A stretch of DNA of 64,000 nucleotides from Loripinus fragilis (Eukaryota; Mollusca; Bivalvia; Lucinida; Lucinidae), in assembly GCA_964019695.1 (NCBI GenBank), contig OZ026530.1, positions 39,058,944 through 39,122,943 of the forward strand, read 5' to 3'. Numbering within the stretch: position 1 is the first letter of the stretch; the number at the start of each line of letters is the position of its first letter. A program made the translations under genes and the position numbers. Under the pieces are notes generated by a model that did not search any database, was not told the origin of the DNA, and was given only the letters and a program-made list of their open reading frames with translations. Of this stretch, positions 33,092-45,559 are shown one piece after another.

Positions 33092-36000
33092 CAAGAAAAA
33101 CTATAACATGTGTTACATGTTATAAACGGCGTTGTTGAAAGGTTCTTATGAGTAATAATAGATGAAGGATAATAATGAAGTTTTTTTCGCAATGAGATAT
33201 ACATTAAAGCGGCTTTGAAATGAGTCATTTTAAAAATGCTTGACGTTTCGCTAATACATAAACTATTCAATCAGACTGTGTGATGGGGAAGCAAGCTTTT
33301 GTGAAAGCTTATGTTTGTTTTCAAACCACAGCGTCACTGAGACCCTTCGATTATGAATACAAAATATAAGACTTCTTCCTTAACATAACTGTAAGTGGGC
33401 CGATCAAATATTAGATAGACATTTAATTGTTCAAAATATTATCCATTTTGGTCACTTGCTATACCACCGCAACTTTTCTTTACAAACACGGGTAGCTCTA
33501 AAAGGAAACAGACAGTCAGTGTTGAAAAACGTGTCCCTAAGAGATATTCAGGCCAAAATCGTCATAAATTTTTCTATTGCGGTATTAACGATGTTAAGGG
33601 AATTTCAATATATTAAGCCTACAGAAACGTTTGAGATATCAATCTTATTTGGTACTTATCGCATCTTCAAGCAGAGAAGGCTCAGTCGAGTTTATGCCAA
33701 TGCACAGCCTCGCCTGAGCTTTCGCTGCTTGCAGTAAACTAGAAAGAAAATCTTGAAATTAGGTATATGTCGCAATTAAAAGCAACGAAGGCTCAGTCGA
33801 GTTTATGCCAATGCACATGCAGTCTCGCCGGTGATTTAGCTGCCCGCATCAGATGAGAAATAATATGGAAATTTGCTATTTTTCGAATTTTAAAGCTAAG
33901 TCGAATTTACGACAATGCACAGACTCGCCTGAGCCTTCGCTGATCGCTGAAATGAGAAATAATATAGAAATTCCCTAACACTCTCGTTAAAGGTGGGTTA
34001 TCAAGTCATTTACAAACTCAACCGCTATAACGTATAGCTTTATTATCTGAATTCAAGTTAGGCCAATTCAAATATACTTTTTTTAATTTTCATACTCTTT
34101 GCGAGCTTTATATACTGACTTTTTCTTTATCATTTTTTATCCTCTTGCAAAAAGGACCATGATTTGCCATGATTTCGATTTGCTCATGCTGTTCATTCTG
34201 ACGTAATATCGACGTAAGTGTTTTTCAACAATTGTCGTCTGACAAATGTGAATTTAATTCAATTTGAAAACAAACACTTTTAGGTGGTAGCCAGATGTCT
34301 TAACAAATGGAAAAACACAAAAAGTTTTCAGAAAAAATCGTTTTATTACACTCCCACTCGCAGCGTTTCTTTGCTAACGTCAGTCTTAAATTTTCAAATA
34401 TCAATAACAGACGGGTGACGTCCGCGTATGTCGCGATACTTTTGTCTTTTATGCAACTGATTGAGGAGTATCTGTTGGCAACATTTTTTATTATTCCTGA
34501 TCCTTATGATATAAGCGGCCAATTACGTCAAAAAATAAATGACGTCATATAGACGTAATGAACGTTGCCAAAGGCCTAAAACTTCATGATTTGATTTTGT
34601 CTTTCCTTTTGCTTTCAAGAACAAACATCAGTTCGAAAACTTTTTTTCGTTCATAATGGAAGGTATGGGTACTCTGTGACTTTTTGAATTTGAGTTGTCT
34701 CAGAATTATTTCGATTTTCTTATTGAATGCAAGCTGAGTGACGGAACTTGTCAATTTTATTTTTCACATAATGAAAATATCTAATTTTCGACATAAATTA
34801 GCAGTTATCAAGTGGTGCGTTTTTAAAGTCCTTGAGTATAGATGACAAAACGAAATATATAATTGGTATATAAAAAGTTTTTGTAGGCAAAAATTGAAAT
34901 ACCCTTGACATCGTCAATGCCGCAATAGAAATAAAAAAGGCGATTTTGTTCCCTTGATTAATTTTCTCTTAGAATATTAGATCAATTCAAATATTTTTTT
35001 TTATATTTTTATACCCTTTGGGATCTTTTTAAACAATAATATGGAAAAAATTAGGGTTTAAAAGGTTTCTGTTGCCAAATTTTGGAATATACTCGACATC
35101 TTCAATACCGCGAAAACTGGTCTGGGGTGTAAAATGCATGAAAGTTTCCGGTATTAGTGCTAGTAATTAACAAAAAATCAAAAGTCATAAAGAATCTTTA
35201 TAAGCAATTTTAAGAAGGCTCTATAATGAACATGTGATCCAATTTTTAGGTCGACATTTGCATTTTAAATACCATTTTGATGCTTGCAATCTTTGGTCCC
35301 GGAATTTGGTCCCAAGTCTCAGGCGTTGGTCCCGGCTTTTATTTATTCCCCTTGTTATCTTCAGTCTTTTATGAAAACCAATACTTGTCCGCGGGGAAAG
35401 AAGACTTCTCAAGTCGAAAGAATAATATCCCATGCATTTTCCTCCTTTAGATGGAAAGAAATCCAACCCCAGCCATGAATTTGCGGATGATAGGAAAAAT
35501 CTACAAGCATGGTGGTCGTTTGACACAATTTGCTTCGATGACATCGAAAAACAAACCTGAGGTCAAACCAATCGAATGACCTATTTTCCGCGTTTCGCCT
35601 TTTATCTTTCTTAGGTTATTTTCTTTGCTTATTCAAATTTTCTGCTTGTATGCCCCTTGTCTGTTTTTTTCTGTTTTTTTTTAACATTTTCTTGCTTCTA
35701 TTTTCTAATAAAATGAAAAGTTCGTTTCTGTTTTATCGTGGTACGAAATAATTTAACCTCGCACACTGCTAAATATAGAATGAATGACGTCACAATGATT
35801 TACAGAATAGTCCTTCATTTACTTATTTAATGTACTTATTTAAGAATTTCGTATATATAGTAATGAATTTATCAATAAGTTCGCCCCAAAAACCACTAAT
35901 AACACATAATCGGAAATAGTTTCTTGGTAAAAAATATTAATTACAATTCTAAGTTATTCTAAGTTAGACCATTAGACCAGCGGGCGAGAGTGAAAAATAG

Positions 36001-36315
36001 GTACAGCCCGTGGGGAGAACAGCTGTTGAACATCCGACATTTACACTGAAAAGACACCCGATTTAAGATCCATTACTGACGTTTTAAATACTCTTTTAAT
36101 AAGAGAAGCCTACATTTGTTTTACTTTACCCTTGGAAAAACGAAAAATTTAATCAAAACGTTATTCATTGAACAATAACTTTGATCACACCCCTCTTCGG
36201 AAGAGTCCATTTCAAAACCAATTACAATTATAGGCTTAGTAACCACTGTTTCATAAATGAACTAATATTAGTTACTTATGCATTAATAAGTAACGCCGTA
36301 GAAAAATTACTAGTT
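33092..36315. other. no gene recognised; decayed tandem repeat at 33660-33980
   Basis: Three decayed units of about 115-130 bp carry AGGCTCAGTCGAGTTTATGC, CAATGCACA and CTCGCCTGAGC. Frames of 81-107 codons (for example 34307-34552, and the minus strand at 35221-35544) show no family motif, codon bias or splice context. ACGTCATATAGACGTAATGAACG near 34541 is CRE-like but isolated. Confidence 0.5.
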
Positions 36316-36429
36316 ACCAAACGTCATATGCGTAGCGGAAGTGGAGCTTTATCAACGTGGGGAACCAATCTAACCAAACGTTATATGCGTAGCGGAAGTG
36401 GAGCTTTATCAACGTGGGGAACCAATCTA
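36316..36429 (+). repeat. 57-bp tandem duplication
   Basis: Two units of 57 bp differ at one base and contain TATGCGTAGCGGAAGTGGAG and AACGTGGGGAACCAATCTA. A related single copy lies inverted at about 21683-21738, joined to TTACTAGTTACCAAAC as here, so this is the outer part of the L/R unit family. Confidence 0.85.
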
Positions 36430-37479
36430 GTTTACATTTTCCTCGAGAGAAAATATTTTTTTCAAGTGGGGTAACTCTTTTCTAGTTACGGGCTAGTCTA
36501 AAATTCGAAATACTTTTCGCGAAAATGACATTTTTGAAGGAGGGGAGTTGGAACGTGTCGGTCATGTTTTGTTTAGCTGCTCTTCAAAATTATCAGAAAA
36601 TGGGGTTATTTTTATATTATTTAAAGTGTTTTAAACGGGAAATGCGCTGGAAATGTTGTGTGTAAACCGCTTCTTATTTTGGAAGCAATGGCGTAGCAGA
36701 ACGCTGTAAAAGTTATGCACATCAAAGGGAGTATCAAGCAACAATTACGTCCCTTTTTAAAATGGGAACTTCTCTTAAAGGAAAGAGTTTGCTCCCAGAG
36801 CGAGCATATTCTTTCTCGGAGCGATTTTTTCCACTGGAGCAGTTCCTTACGGTATGGAAAATCACTTTTACCACATTAGGTAAGCTCCATTGAGTGTTAC
36901 TATTTTTTATAAAGCACATGCGTATTTTGCGTCATCGGCGCTACGTCAATGGGAAGGATATCAAATCCATATTTTTGTGAAATGTCATCATGGAACTTTT
37001 CTGCCACGTTGGCCATCGTAATGTTGTTGAGTGTTTCCGACTATACAGTTAAGTGCCTGGCTTTTACTTAATTTTAATGTTATATGTTTATATCCACGAA
37101 TGGCATTCAAACAAGTAACCTTTGTGTTATAATTATTGTAAAAGAAATGGGTTCGATGCATCTTGGTGCCTTATTTCAAAAGTAAGTATTTTTCGGACAT
37201 TCTTTTTAAAATGGATGTTTTTTCCGACCACGTTTGAAAGTCGGTGGGTATTTGCTGAAAACAGTGTTGTTCTATTGCTTACTGGAGATAGACGTCAGAC
37301 TTAGGCAATTCTGCTTCTAAGACGCTGACTGTCTAGTGGTGGGGGAAGCCAGTGCAGTTCTAGGTGTTCAGCCTGGAAATACTCTGTGAAACCACCGCAA
37401 CCTGGAAGGTGACAGTCAACCCATTGAGATACATACCACTGCAGGAACAATTTGGTAATTTTTCAATAATTGATAGTTT
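36430..37479. other. no gene recognised
   Basis: No recognised repeat or exon. The frames are short and without motifs. Confidence 0.45.
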
Positions 37480-37489
37480 TTGCTAGCGA

Positions 37490-37572
37490 TGCTAGCGAGA
37501 TTCGAACCTGCGTGGCAGAGATATCCAGCTCGTCAGAGCTAAACATGCTACCGACTGAGCTATCCGGGTGCC
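37490..37572 (-). repeat. tRNA-like sequence (pseudogene or SINE head)
   Basis: On the minus strand, GGATAGCTCAGTCGGTAGCA (A box) and CAGGTTCGAATCTC (B box) are spaced as in a tRNA, with AGCTC/GAGCT able to form an anticodon stem. The 5' GGCACCC does not pair with the sequence after the T arm, so a functional tRNA is unlikely. A SINE or tRNA pseudogene is favoured. Confidence 0.6.
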
Positions 37573-38809
37573 CTCTTTGACGCATTATGCTGAGGCTTCT
37601 TCTATCAGTGGAGCCTATGATGCAGTGAACCCTCCAACTCCCTGAAAGCGGCTTGTTATGTCTGGACTTGCGAAAGCTAGTACATGAAAGCAGACCTGTG
37701 GCATATGTGCTATGTCAGTTTTGGTTTTGTCTGTTCCAAGCAAACCTGCAGTGGTTATTTTCTCCGGGCACCCTGGCTTCATTGTAAAAACAGACTCCGA
37801 CCCCTACGCTGGCATGACCTCTTTGTGTCCAGAGTATGACTCAGAAACTCACATTAAACCCCACTTGTTTTTTTAAGTTTTGACTGTACAATGGTCTCAG
37901 GGTGTCAGATGTTAGCCGCGGTGGGCCTCTCCCAGGCAATGGGAGTTGAGCCTTTCATAGGCTGGATCGATTCCTGATTCAACAACAACAACGACTGCTC
38001 AAGTGCTTTACACTATTTCAGTTACTTTTATTTACACTAATGTTGCCCCTGCACAGGCGGAAAACATAAATACATGTACATAGGAATAAAAGAAAGATGC
38101 CACATGAAATAGCGTGAAATGTAATATATGGGAGAAATCAGAAAAAGGTAGACATCTCTTTAATTACAGAAACTAAGACGGTCTCAATTTGAAAGCACAT
38201 CAATGAAAGTTTTATAACGTGGTCATCATTCAGTCTAATACCTGACCCATGGTTGTGCAATATATGAGTCAACCCCAGCAATAAACTGTGTTTGGGTCTT
38301 TAACCAGGCATGCAGTCTATCGCACAATATCATGTTATATCCAATTCTTTAATGGCACATGATACAGTTTTGAATTGATCAGGTAAAGAAGACTTTCCAA
38401 CGACTCTATTGAATTTATTAGACTAAATCACCATACAATAATGATGATATACCCTGTTTCAGAAAAGTTATCAAACCAATGGTGTATTTTAACTTATCTA
38501 CAGTGACTATAGCTACAATTATAAGTCACAGTTGATAAAAGCTCAGCTTTTATCACTGAAGGTTGGACGTTTGAGGAAAATAGCTTTGTAGTCTTGTTAA
38601 ATTTGGAATGATTTGTCTCCAGCTTATTTAAATGATTTGTTAAATTTTGAAAATCCTTCTTATTACTTTAGATACCAGAGAACAGTTGAAGTACAACAAG
38701 TGGGAATAGTTAAGCAAAGTTCTAGGTCCTTTCACTCCGGGCTTTTTTACTGTTGAGTCCTTATCTTTGCTTTATCTCCTTGTTATAGCTTGATTTATAT
38801 GTTTTAGGA
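37573..38809. other. no gene; possible SINE remnant
   Basis: A block up to about 38000 ends in (CAA)n after GGCTGGATCGATTCCTGATT and may be another SINE remnant. The rest shows only a small hairpin, GATAAAAGCTCAGCTTTTATC, near 38534. Confidence 0.4.
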
Positions 38810-39178
38810 GATGATGCATTGATAAGTTAGGGGTCTTTCATGCAAACCAAATATCTATGTGTCTTGATCCACATCTGAATTAAGGGTGAGGTTGGCGCAG
38901 TTAAACTGGTTTAAGCCCTCCAGTGAAATATTTTACTGACCGTTCCAAGGCGGTACTTCTTTTGTGGATCTTTTATGTTTTTGTTCTGTCTTGTGTTTGC
39001 TACTATATCTTTGTGCGCGTCTGTTTATATGTGCTTTGTGGTCACCTGCTGGGAAAGGGCTGACCTCTTGGCTCTCGTTTGTGGTGTCTGCAGTGAGTTT
39101 GTCACTTTCCCATTGGTATCCTGGGTCAGGTGTGGTACTTGATTGTATCGATTCTTGATCTTTGCACCCTTGCTTACT
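38810..39178 (+). repeat. dispersed repeat ending GATTGTATCGATTCTTGATC, copy 1
   Basis: Carries GGGGTCTTTCATGCAAA, GTTTAAGCCCTCCAGT, GTGGTCACCTGCTGGGAAAG, CTTGGCTCTCGTTTGTG and a terminal GGTACTTGATTGTATCGATT then GCACCCTTGCTTACTTT. A second long copy is at 45240-45550; terminal pieces are at 43733-43915 and 45919-45985. Confidence 0.85.
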
Positions 39179-39342
39179 TTCAGTGTACAGCAGCCAAAAT
39201 CTGGAATTATCTTCCTCAACATCTCTGAGATATCAACAGTTTCGGTATTTTAAAAAAACAAATAAATACATGGAGCGGCGGGTTGAAATGTTTTACCTGT
39301 TATGCGTAATTGCAAAATTTATACTCAATTTTCGTATTTCCC

Positions 39343-39416
39343 AGCGAAAACATGTAGTGTGGGTACTCAAAAGAACCGTCTGAATGAGACGGTTCTTTGG
39401 GCACCCAAAACACATG
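39343..39416. repeat. hairpin, CAAAAGAACCGTCT family
   Basis: ACATGTAGTGTGGGTACTCA then AAAGAACCGTCT pairs with AGACGGTTCTTTGGGCACCC then AAAACACATGT. A second full copy is at 55556-55620 and a half copy at 58845-58895. Terminal sequence ACATGT/ACATATG. Confidence 0.85.
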
Positions 39417-41007
39417 TTAAAATGTATAAATATGATTTTTTAATTCAATTTAGATTCATCTAAGATCCATGAATATTTAATTGCAAATACATTATATGTC
39501 GCAATAACAGTATCTAAATGTTTACACCAATGTGTTTAACGCTATTAATTGATATAATTATGTTCTTTTTCAGTGCACTAAGGTTACTGGCAACATTTCA
39601 ATTTAGACGTTTGTAAATATCAATTTGTAATGTGTATTATATAAATATGCTAATGCTTCATACTTTGATATATGTTCTCTATGTACATGTATATTGTCAA
39701 CAATCTACATGCATGAGTCGGTAAATAGCTATACATATCTAATGTTATTTATGTTTATACTCTCCGACCTTAAATAAAATTTGCCTTATGTCTTTTGTTT
39801 TAACAAGAACTCTCTTAAAGTGTATGTTTGTGACTTTTAACACTTTACTTAAATCAAAAATAAATATTTCCTTATGTACTGATTTAATTTTCACAGATCA
39901 TTTATTTATCTGCTAAGTTAATTACAGCACCATTTATTGCCATTATGTAAATATCTGGGAGGAGCCATCTTACAGCTATTGGCATTAACCGGGCACACAT
40001 TGACCCGAGTTAACCTCTATATGCAGGTCAGCTAAATGATTGAAGAAGCACCTTACAGTCATTTCTCCATTTCAATATTGGATAATGTATATTCTGTTTT
40101 AATTACAATCAACAGCCAGATCAATGGAAATTAGAATGTTACAACTTTCAAAAGAAAAATATTTTGTTTTTAATACGTTTTATTTGGTTTTAACCTGTCT
40201 TTTTGAACCAAAAATGAGGAGAATTGTTACAAAATATGTCGTCTGCTATAGTAATAAAAAGTGTTTTAAGGGTTAAATTTTAAGGAAAAACAATTAAATA
40301 TTGGCCAGGTATCAAAATATACTCACTAATGCACACACTGACATGATATTACTCTGACACATTGTTATCTTTGACATTATCAAGGATATATAACTTTGCT
40401 TGGGCTGTGTGTAAACTGATGGTAGTGCTTCCAGTTGTCCTGTGTAGAGCTCTTTGACCTGAAAATGGCCAGACCCCCATAAACAAGCAAAAGTAATTAA
40501 TTACAGGCTAATAGCAGAGCATTCGCAAACATTTAATGAGAGATTATTCCTGCCATACTGTAAGCTCTATAATAAATGCATTGCAAAAAAGTGTGAATTT
40601 TCCCTTTAAAAAAGATGTACGACGAAATGACAGAAGACCTATTTGATATGAGTAACGTGAGAATTTTAAAAGAAATTGAGAAGAAAATGGGGATGTCTAT
40701 GACTTTGTTATGTCTTCGGTCAGCTGAGCTCAGTGAAGCGTTTGGCTGAAGGAACCTATGCTATTACAAATAGCTGTATTGAAGTTTCTAGGGTACAGGA
40801 TTGTTGGAATCTCGCGAAAACTTGAACCAGAACGAAAAACAATATGCCCTACGCCCAAATGCTGCATATTTAAATAACTAGTGTCATACATGCCTAGTGT
40901 AAAAAAATCTAAAAAAGTAGTAGAATTTAGTTGACCATAAACTACAACTATAAGTTAGTCGACCGTAACCTACAATTATCAGCAATTCTTACTTACTGAA
41001 GAGGTAT
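39417..41007. other. no gene recognised
   Basis: AT-rich (near 30% GC). A 48-codon frame from ATG at 40615 was considered and not accepted. Confidence 0.5.
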
Positions 41008-41015
41008 CGTGCCAT

Positions 41016-42513
41016 CAGACCTGGGGTAATCGTAATCAGTAATTGAAATTATCTGTAATTAAATACAATTTTCAAAGTAATCAAATGTAATTGTAATCAT
41101 GTTATTTTTTCAAATACATGTAATGTAATTGTAATGATTACTGAAAATATTTTAGCTGTAATTATAATTACTTTCAAATACTTTTCAAATACATTTGGCT
41201 ATTTACTTAGAAAATTTGCCAAACACAAGAAACAAATAGGTGACTAATGGTAATATTTTAATTCAGATCTATGAGCGAGAAAAAGAACACAGGGTAAATA
41301 AAACATATTGACTTTTGTGGACAATAAAAGTAACATACTTTAAAATATTTAGTCAATTTCAGACTTAACATGGTGTTTAAGATTAATTTGCATTTTGTAA
41401 AAAAATTAAAAACCAAACTTTTTTTTCAAAATTAAAAAATATGGCAATAGACAACTTAACATGGTATAACTTAAATGCTGTCAAGAGTGAATTTTGGGAG
41501 AAAAATGTACCTTATTATAAGGTACATTTTTCTCCCAAAATTTACTCTTGACAGCATTTCTGTTTCTCCTATTTGCTGTAGGCCTTTAAAGAAATGTTGA
41601 GAAACAAAACTAGCTCTGTTCATTTTGACATGCTCAGCTGATTTCATATGTGAATTCATCAAACCCAGACTATAAAAAGAAGACTACTCAAAGGTGTTAA
41701 ATCTGTTGTTATTGAATATAGCAAGCTCATGTGAAAAGGTACTTATGACCTTCTAAATAGCTAGCTGTATATGTGTGCAAACTGGACAAAGGTTATTACA
41801 CAAAAGTACACTTTCTTGTGGAATGGCTAAATAACTATTTTTTTCACCCAATAGTGCAAGATCTGCTCCTATATAATGCTTATCCAGCATAGTAGGCTAA
41901 GTGTTTAGGCCTGAAAGATGTTCTCTCAAAGATGACACTTTTGAAAAACTTAATATGATCATTAAATGTAATCAGCAAATTAAATCTGAGTGATAACAAT
42001 TTAAAATTAGCTGACTGAGCAAAAGGTTGCAGTTGTGTAACAGACAATTTCCATTTTACATACTTTATAAATCTATCTTGCTATGTCGGTACTGTATATT
42101 GAAATAGATCTATAAAGTATGTAGGCAGATATAATTTATGATGTATCAAACTTTAAAACCACATTGGTATGAACTGTGCCTAGTGTATATATATTTGTTT
42201 AACTTAAATAAGAACATGAATAAAATTTCATAGCTAATTTAAGAAACAGCAGTATAGGACATGGCTTTATATATAGCATAAAAGACCCTATCCATCTTTA
42301 TAATTTTAAAAGTGAGTACTACATAGCATAGCAATTTTACATAAAAACTTCAAAAGTAATTAGTAATGTATTTGATTACATTTCTAAAGTAACTGTAATT
42401 GTAATCATTACATTTCTACAGGTCCTGTAATTTTAATGTAATTGTAATTATTGATAAGTCAAAGTAACTGTAATGTATTTGAATACTTTTCAAAGTATTT
42501 GGCCCCAGGTCTG
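41016..42513. mobile_element. non-autonomous hAT-like element with 8-bp target duplication
   Basis: Ends CAGACCTGGGG and CCCCAGGTCTG are perfectly inverted and flanked on both sides by CGTGCCAT (41008-41015 and 42514-42521). An 8-bp duplication and CAG...CTG ends are diagnostic of hAT. Both subterminal regions are dense in GTAATTGTAAT-like motifs, as hAT subterminal repeats often are. There is no transposase frame. The interior holds a hairpin at 41473-41559. Confidence 0.93.
41473..41559. repeat. hairpin with 43-bp arms inside the hAT-like element
   Basis: Arms containing AAATGCTGTCAAGAGTGAAT and TTTTGGGAGAAAAATGTACC with their inverse show a single mismatch and almost no loop. Probably a separate MITE nested in the hAT element, or a recent inverted duplication. 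Confidence 0.9.
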
Positions 42514-42521
42514 CGTGCCAT

Positions 42522-43129
42522 ACATTTTTTAAACCATCGACGCTGATATTTCTTTACATCCTCGCGTTTTAACTATCATTCTTTCAACGTCAACGTGAAA
42601 ATCATAAAAAACGCAAAAAATTAAATAAAGATTACATATTACTAAATCTCTGTGATAGATGAATAACCATGGCATGTACTTTCTTCCATACAGATATCAA
42701 GTCAGCTTTTCACCAACAATGCAATTATAAGGCTTCATCTTACAACAACAGGATCGTCGCATTTGAAAAAAACTGTTCAGCTGCAGCCGCCATGGAGTGG
42801 GAATATACGTGTATTTGCTGTTTTAAAGCACACACATTTGACAATATTTTACTCACAATGGATATCTTTACATATTATGAAATATACATACATGTACATA
42901 CAATACGATTATTTCTAGGATTTGACGGTAACCATTGAGCACCTAAAATGTTTAGCTCGCATCTTATGCATCACCACAAGGAAACCTACAAATCAAATAA
43001 ACTGCGAGGAAACAAAGAAAATGGCTCTACAGCTCTAAACGCACAGCTCTATAGAAAATGATTAGTTGAGCCACAGTAGGTCACATGCAAAGACAAGAAT
43101 CAGGCATCAACTCATCGGTGAGAGTTTAA
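42522..43129. other. no gene recognised
   Basis: The 89-codon frame at 42669-42938 has no motif I recognise. The sequence is unremarkable. Confidence 0.45.
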
Positions 43130-43376
43130 AGTCAGGAACATCACTGAGACTGACATCTGAACAACCGTCATGCAAGTGCAGAGGAAATCCGAGTTATAAA
43201 CCGTGATTGGGTTCACATCCTGTGGTAACGCACTAGGATGGTAGCCAATTCAAGCCTCCTGTTCTGCGTCATACTTTTGTGTTGTGTTGTACATCGGTTA
43301 TTTACTCCTTCTTCTTTGATACCAACAAGTCATTTGTCAGTTACTGGCTAAAGTATTTGCGTAAAGTACTTAAAGT

Positions 43377-43461
<85 letters not shown>

Positions 43462-43735
43462 CTTGTGAACGTTTAAAGTCAGGAACATAACTGAGACTAA
43501 CGTCTGAACAACCGTCATGCAAGTGTAGAACGTGTAGAGGAAATCCGTGTTATTAACCGTGATTGGGTTCACATCCCATGGTTGCACACTTACTAGTGTG
43601 GTAGCCAGTTCAAGCCTCCTGTTCTGTGAAATCCTTTTGTTGTGATGTACATCAGCTATTTACTCATTCGTCTTTAATACAAACAAATTATTTGTCAGTG
43701 TTACTGGCTAAAGTATTTGCTTAAAGAACTTGAAG
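43130..43735 (+). repeat. duplicated block of about 250-265 bp on either side of a (CT)n tract
   Basis: 43130-43375 and 43475-43735 share GTCAGGAACAT, GAACAACCGTCATGCAAGTG, CCGTGATTGGGTTCACATCC, CAAGCCTCCTGTTCTG and GGCTAAAGTATTTGC in the same order. Confidence 0.9.
43382..43458. repeat. (TC)38 microsatellite
   Basis: About 77 bases of uninterrupted TC dinucleotides. The frames read through it on both strands (Ser-Leu and Arg-Glu) are artefacts. Confidence 0.97.
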
Positions 43736-43915
43736 TAAGTAAGGGTGCAAAGATCACGAATCGACACAATCAAGTACCACACCTGACCCAGGATACCAAT
43801 GGGAAAGTAACAAACTCACAGTTGGACACCACAAACGAGAGCCAAGAGGTCAGGTACGTGGTACTTGATTGTATCGATTCCTGATATATTTGCCTTCTTC
43901 CTTACTTTAAGAATG
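43733..43915. repeat. foldback pair of terminal pieces of the 38.8-kb repeat
   Basis: AGTAAGGGTGCAAAGATCAC and ATCGACACAATCAAGTACCA on the left are matched, inverted, by GTGGTACTTGATTGTATCGA and CCTTCTTCCTTACTTTAAG on the right. Confidence 0.75.
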
Positions 43916-43989
43916 GACAGCAGGGCTCCGCAGCCACTGGGGTGTTTAAGATTCACCACCATCAAAAAAAAAATGACTGACGATGAGTG

Positions 43990-44275
43990 ATCGAATACTA
44001 AGGCGAAGATTTGGCACCAGTAAAATGCATTTAGGCCCCACCTACCCCCAGTAGCTTCCACGGCTGTAGGTTCTAAGGCGGTAGTTCCGTTGTTGTTGAT
44101 TCATTGTTTTTGTTGCTGTAATTGGGGAAGAGAAGTGGTTGCTTTCGACTTTAATTGTCTTCTTGCTGTCAAGTAGCAGTTTGTTTTCTGTGTCCCTTCA
44201 TCACGATGCCGTGTGTTGGTCAGCAGTGTGTGATTGTGCAATTTCCTGGTCATACTCACTTACTTTTGTTTTATT
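43990..44275 (+). repeat. GTT-rich dispersed repeat, copy 3
   Basis: Begins AGGCGAAGATTTGGCACCAG and ends GCAATTTCCTGGTCATACTC. Same block order as 10435-10720. Confidence 0.85.
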
Positions 44276-44324
44276 TTGGGCAAATATTTGGCCTGAAAAG
44301 TACATGTATATTGTACCCCACGGT

Positions 44325-44624
44325 AGCCTCAGATGCTGTTCGTTCTAAGGTGGTTATGATGTTGTTTATTCATTGTTTGTTGTTGCCACCATTGTATGTA
44401 GTGGGTTTGTGTCGCGTCCTTGTTTTGTAGTGTGGTTCTTGGTGTCCTTTCTAGTTTAGTAATCATCTTCATGAGGTAGAGAGAGCTGGTTGCTTTTCTG
44501 TTATGAGGGCCTGGATGTGGTTTTTCGGTTTGCGATTTGTGGCCATATTTTATATTGATTAGCGATTTTACTCCCAAAAGCTAACGTTTAGCGTTTTTTT
44601 TATTGATTTATTTATTATTATTAT

Positions 44625-44659
<35 letters not shown>

Positions 44660-45005
44660 GGGGGGGGGGGGGGGGTCTAACATTTAACGATTTTCTGCCA
44701 AAAATATAATTAGGATCAAAACAAAAGTTGTTATTACAGATTATAAACACAATTCTAATATTAATGAGTAGCACTCAACTTTTACATGTAAATTAAGTTC
44801 ATTGATGATTAACAGATGAAGTCTATTGATTAGGCAAAAAGTTATCGTAAGCAATTAAATGGTAAAAAAATTAATGATTTGCGATTTTCAGGACCCTAAT
44901 CCAGACCCTCTGTTATGTCTGTCTGTGTTCTGTGTCTCTTCCTCACGGTACCATGGGTTGGTCTGTGGTCTGTTATTGTGGCATTTCCTAGTAATACTTA
45001 TTTTC
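44325..45005 (+). repeat. GTT-rich dispersed repeat, copies 4 and 5, with T/G homopolymers
   Basis: Copy 4 (44325-44535) runs from GTTCGTTCTAAGG to AGAGCTGGTTGCTTT. After a run of about 32 T then 17 G at 44627-44675, the remaining 3' part (TGTGTCTCTTCCTCACGGTA, GTGGCATTTCC) appears at 44925-45005. The two may be one copy split by the insertion of a T/G-tract-containing piece. Confidence 0.7.
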
Positions 45006-45239
45006 CTTTTCAATATGAGTTTCCATAAATAGACAACCCTTAAATAAGGAAGCCTTTAATTTCTTCTTGCTACAACAATATTTCGGTCATGTCGATCCAT
45101 CTATCATGATCTCTAGAGATGTAGAGATAAAGAAGCCTTATCTAACGACGATAATAATGAAAAAGACCACATTAGCTCACGAGCTATTCTGCGACATGAT
45201 AACAATACAATCTGATATCTCAGATCATTGAAACATTGA

Positions 45240-45550
45240 GGTGATGCTAGATAAGCTAGGGGTCTTTCATGCAAATCAAACATCTATGTGTCTTGATCAG
45301 CTTCTGAACTAATGGCGAGGTTGGCGCCGTGAAACCGGTTTAAGCCCTCCAGTAAAATATTTTTACTGACCATTCAAAGGCGGTACTTCAATTGTGGATC
45401 ATTTGTGTTACGTATGTCCTTTCGCGTCTGTTCATTGTGCCTTGTGGTCACCTGCTGGGAAGGGGCTGGCCTCTTGGCTCTCGTTTGTGATGTTTAATTG
45501 TGTTTTTGTCACTTTCCCTTGTGGTGTATTGGGTCAGTTGTAGTACTTGA
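45240..45550 (+). repeat. dispersed repeat of the 38.8-kb type, copy 2
   Basis: Direct counterpart of 38810-39178, ending at GTAGTACTTGATTGAAGTG just before the LINE remnant. About 85% similar by eye. Confidence 0.85.
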
Positions 45551-45559
45551 TTGAAGTGT

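Noticed and set aside
37490..37572. Functional tRNA gene
   Set aside because: A and B boxes are good but the acceptor stem does not pair. A tRNA-derived repeat is more likely.
40615..40761. 48-codon frame starting MYDEMTEDLFDMSNVR
   Set aside because: Protein-like composition, but very short, no recognised family and no convincing donor or acceptor.
43279..43587. Ser-Leu and Arg-Glu repeat proteins on opposite strands
   Set aside because: Pure translation of the (TC)n microsatellite.
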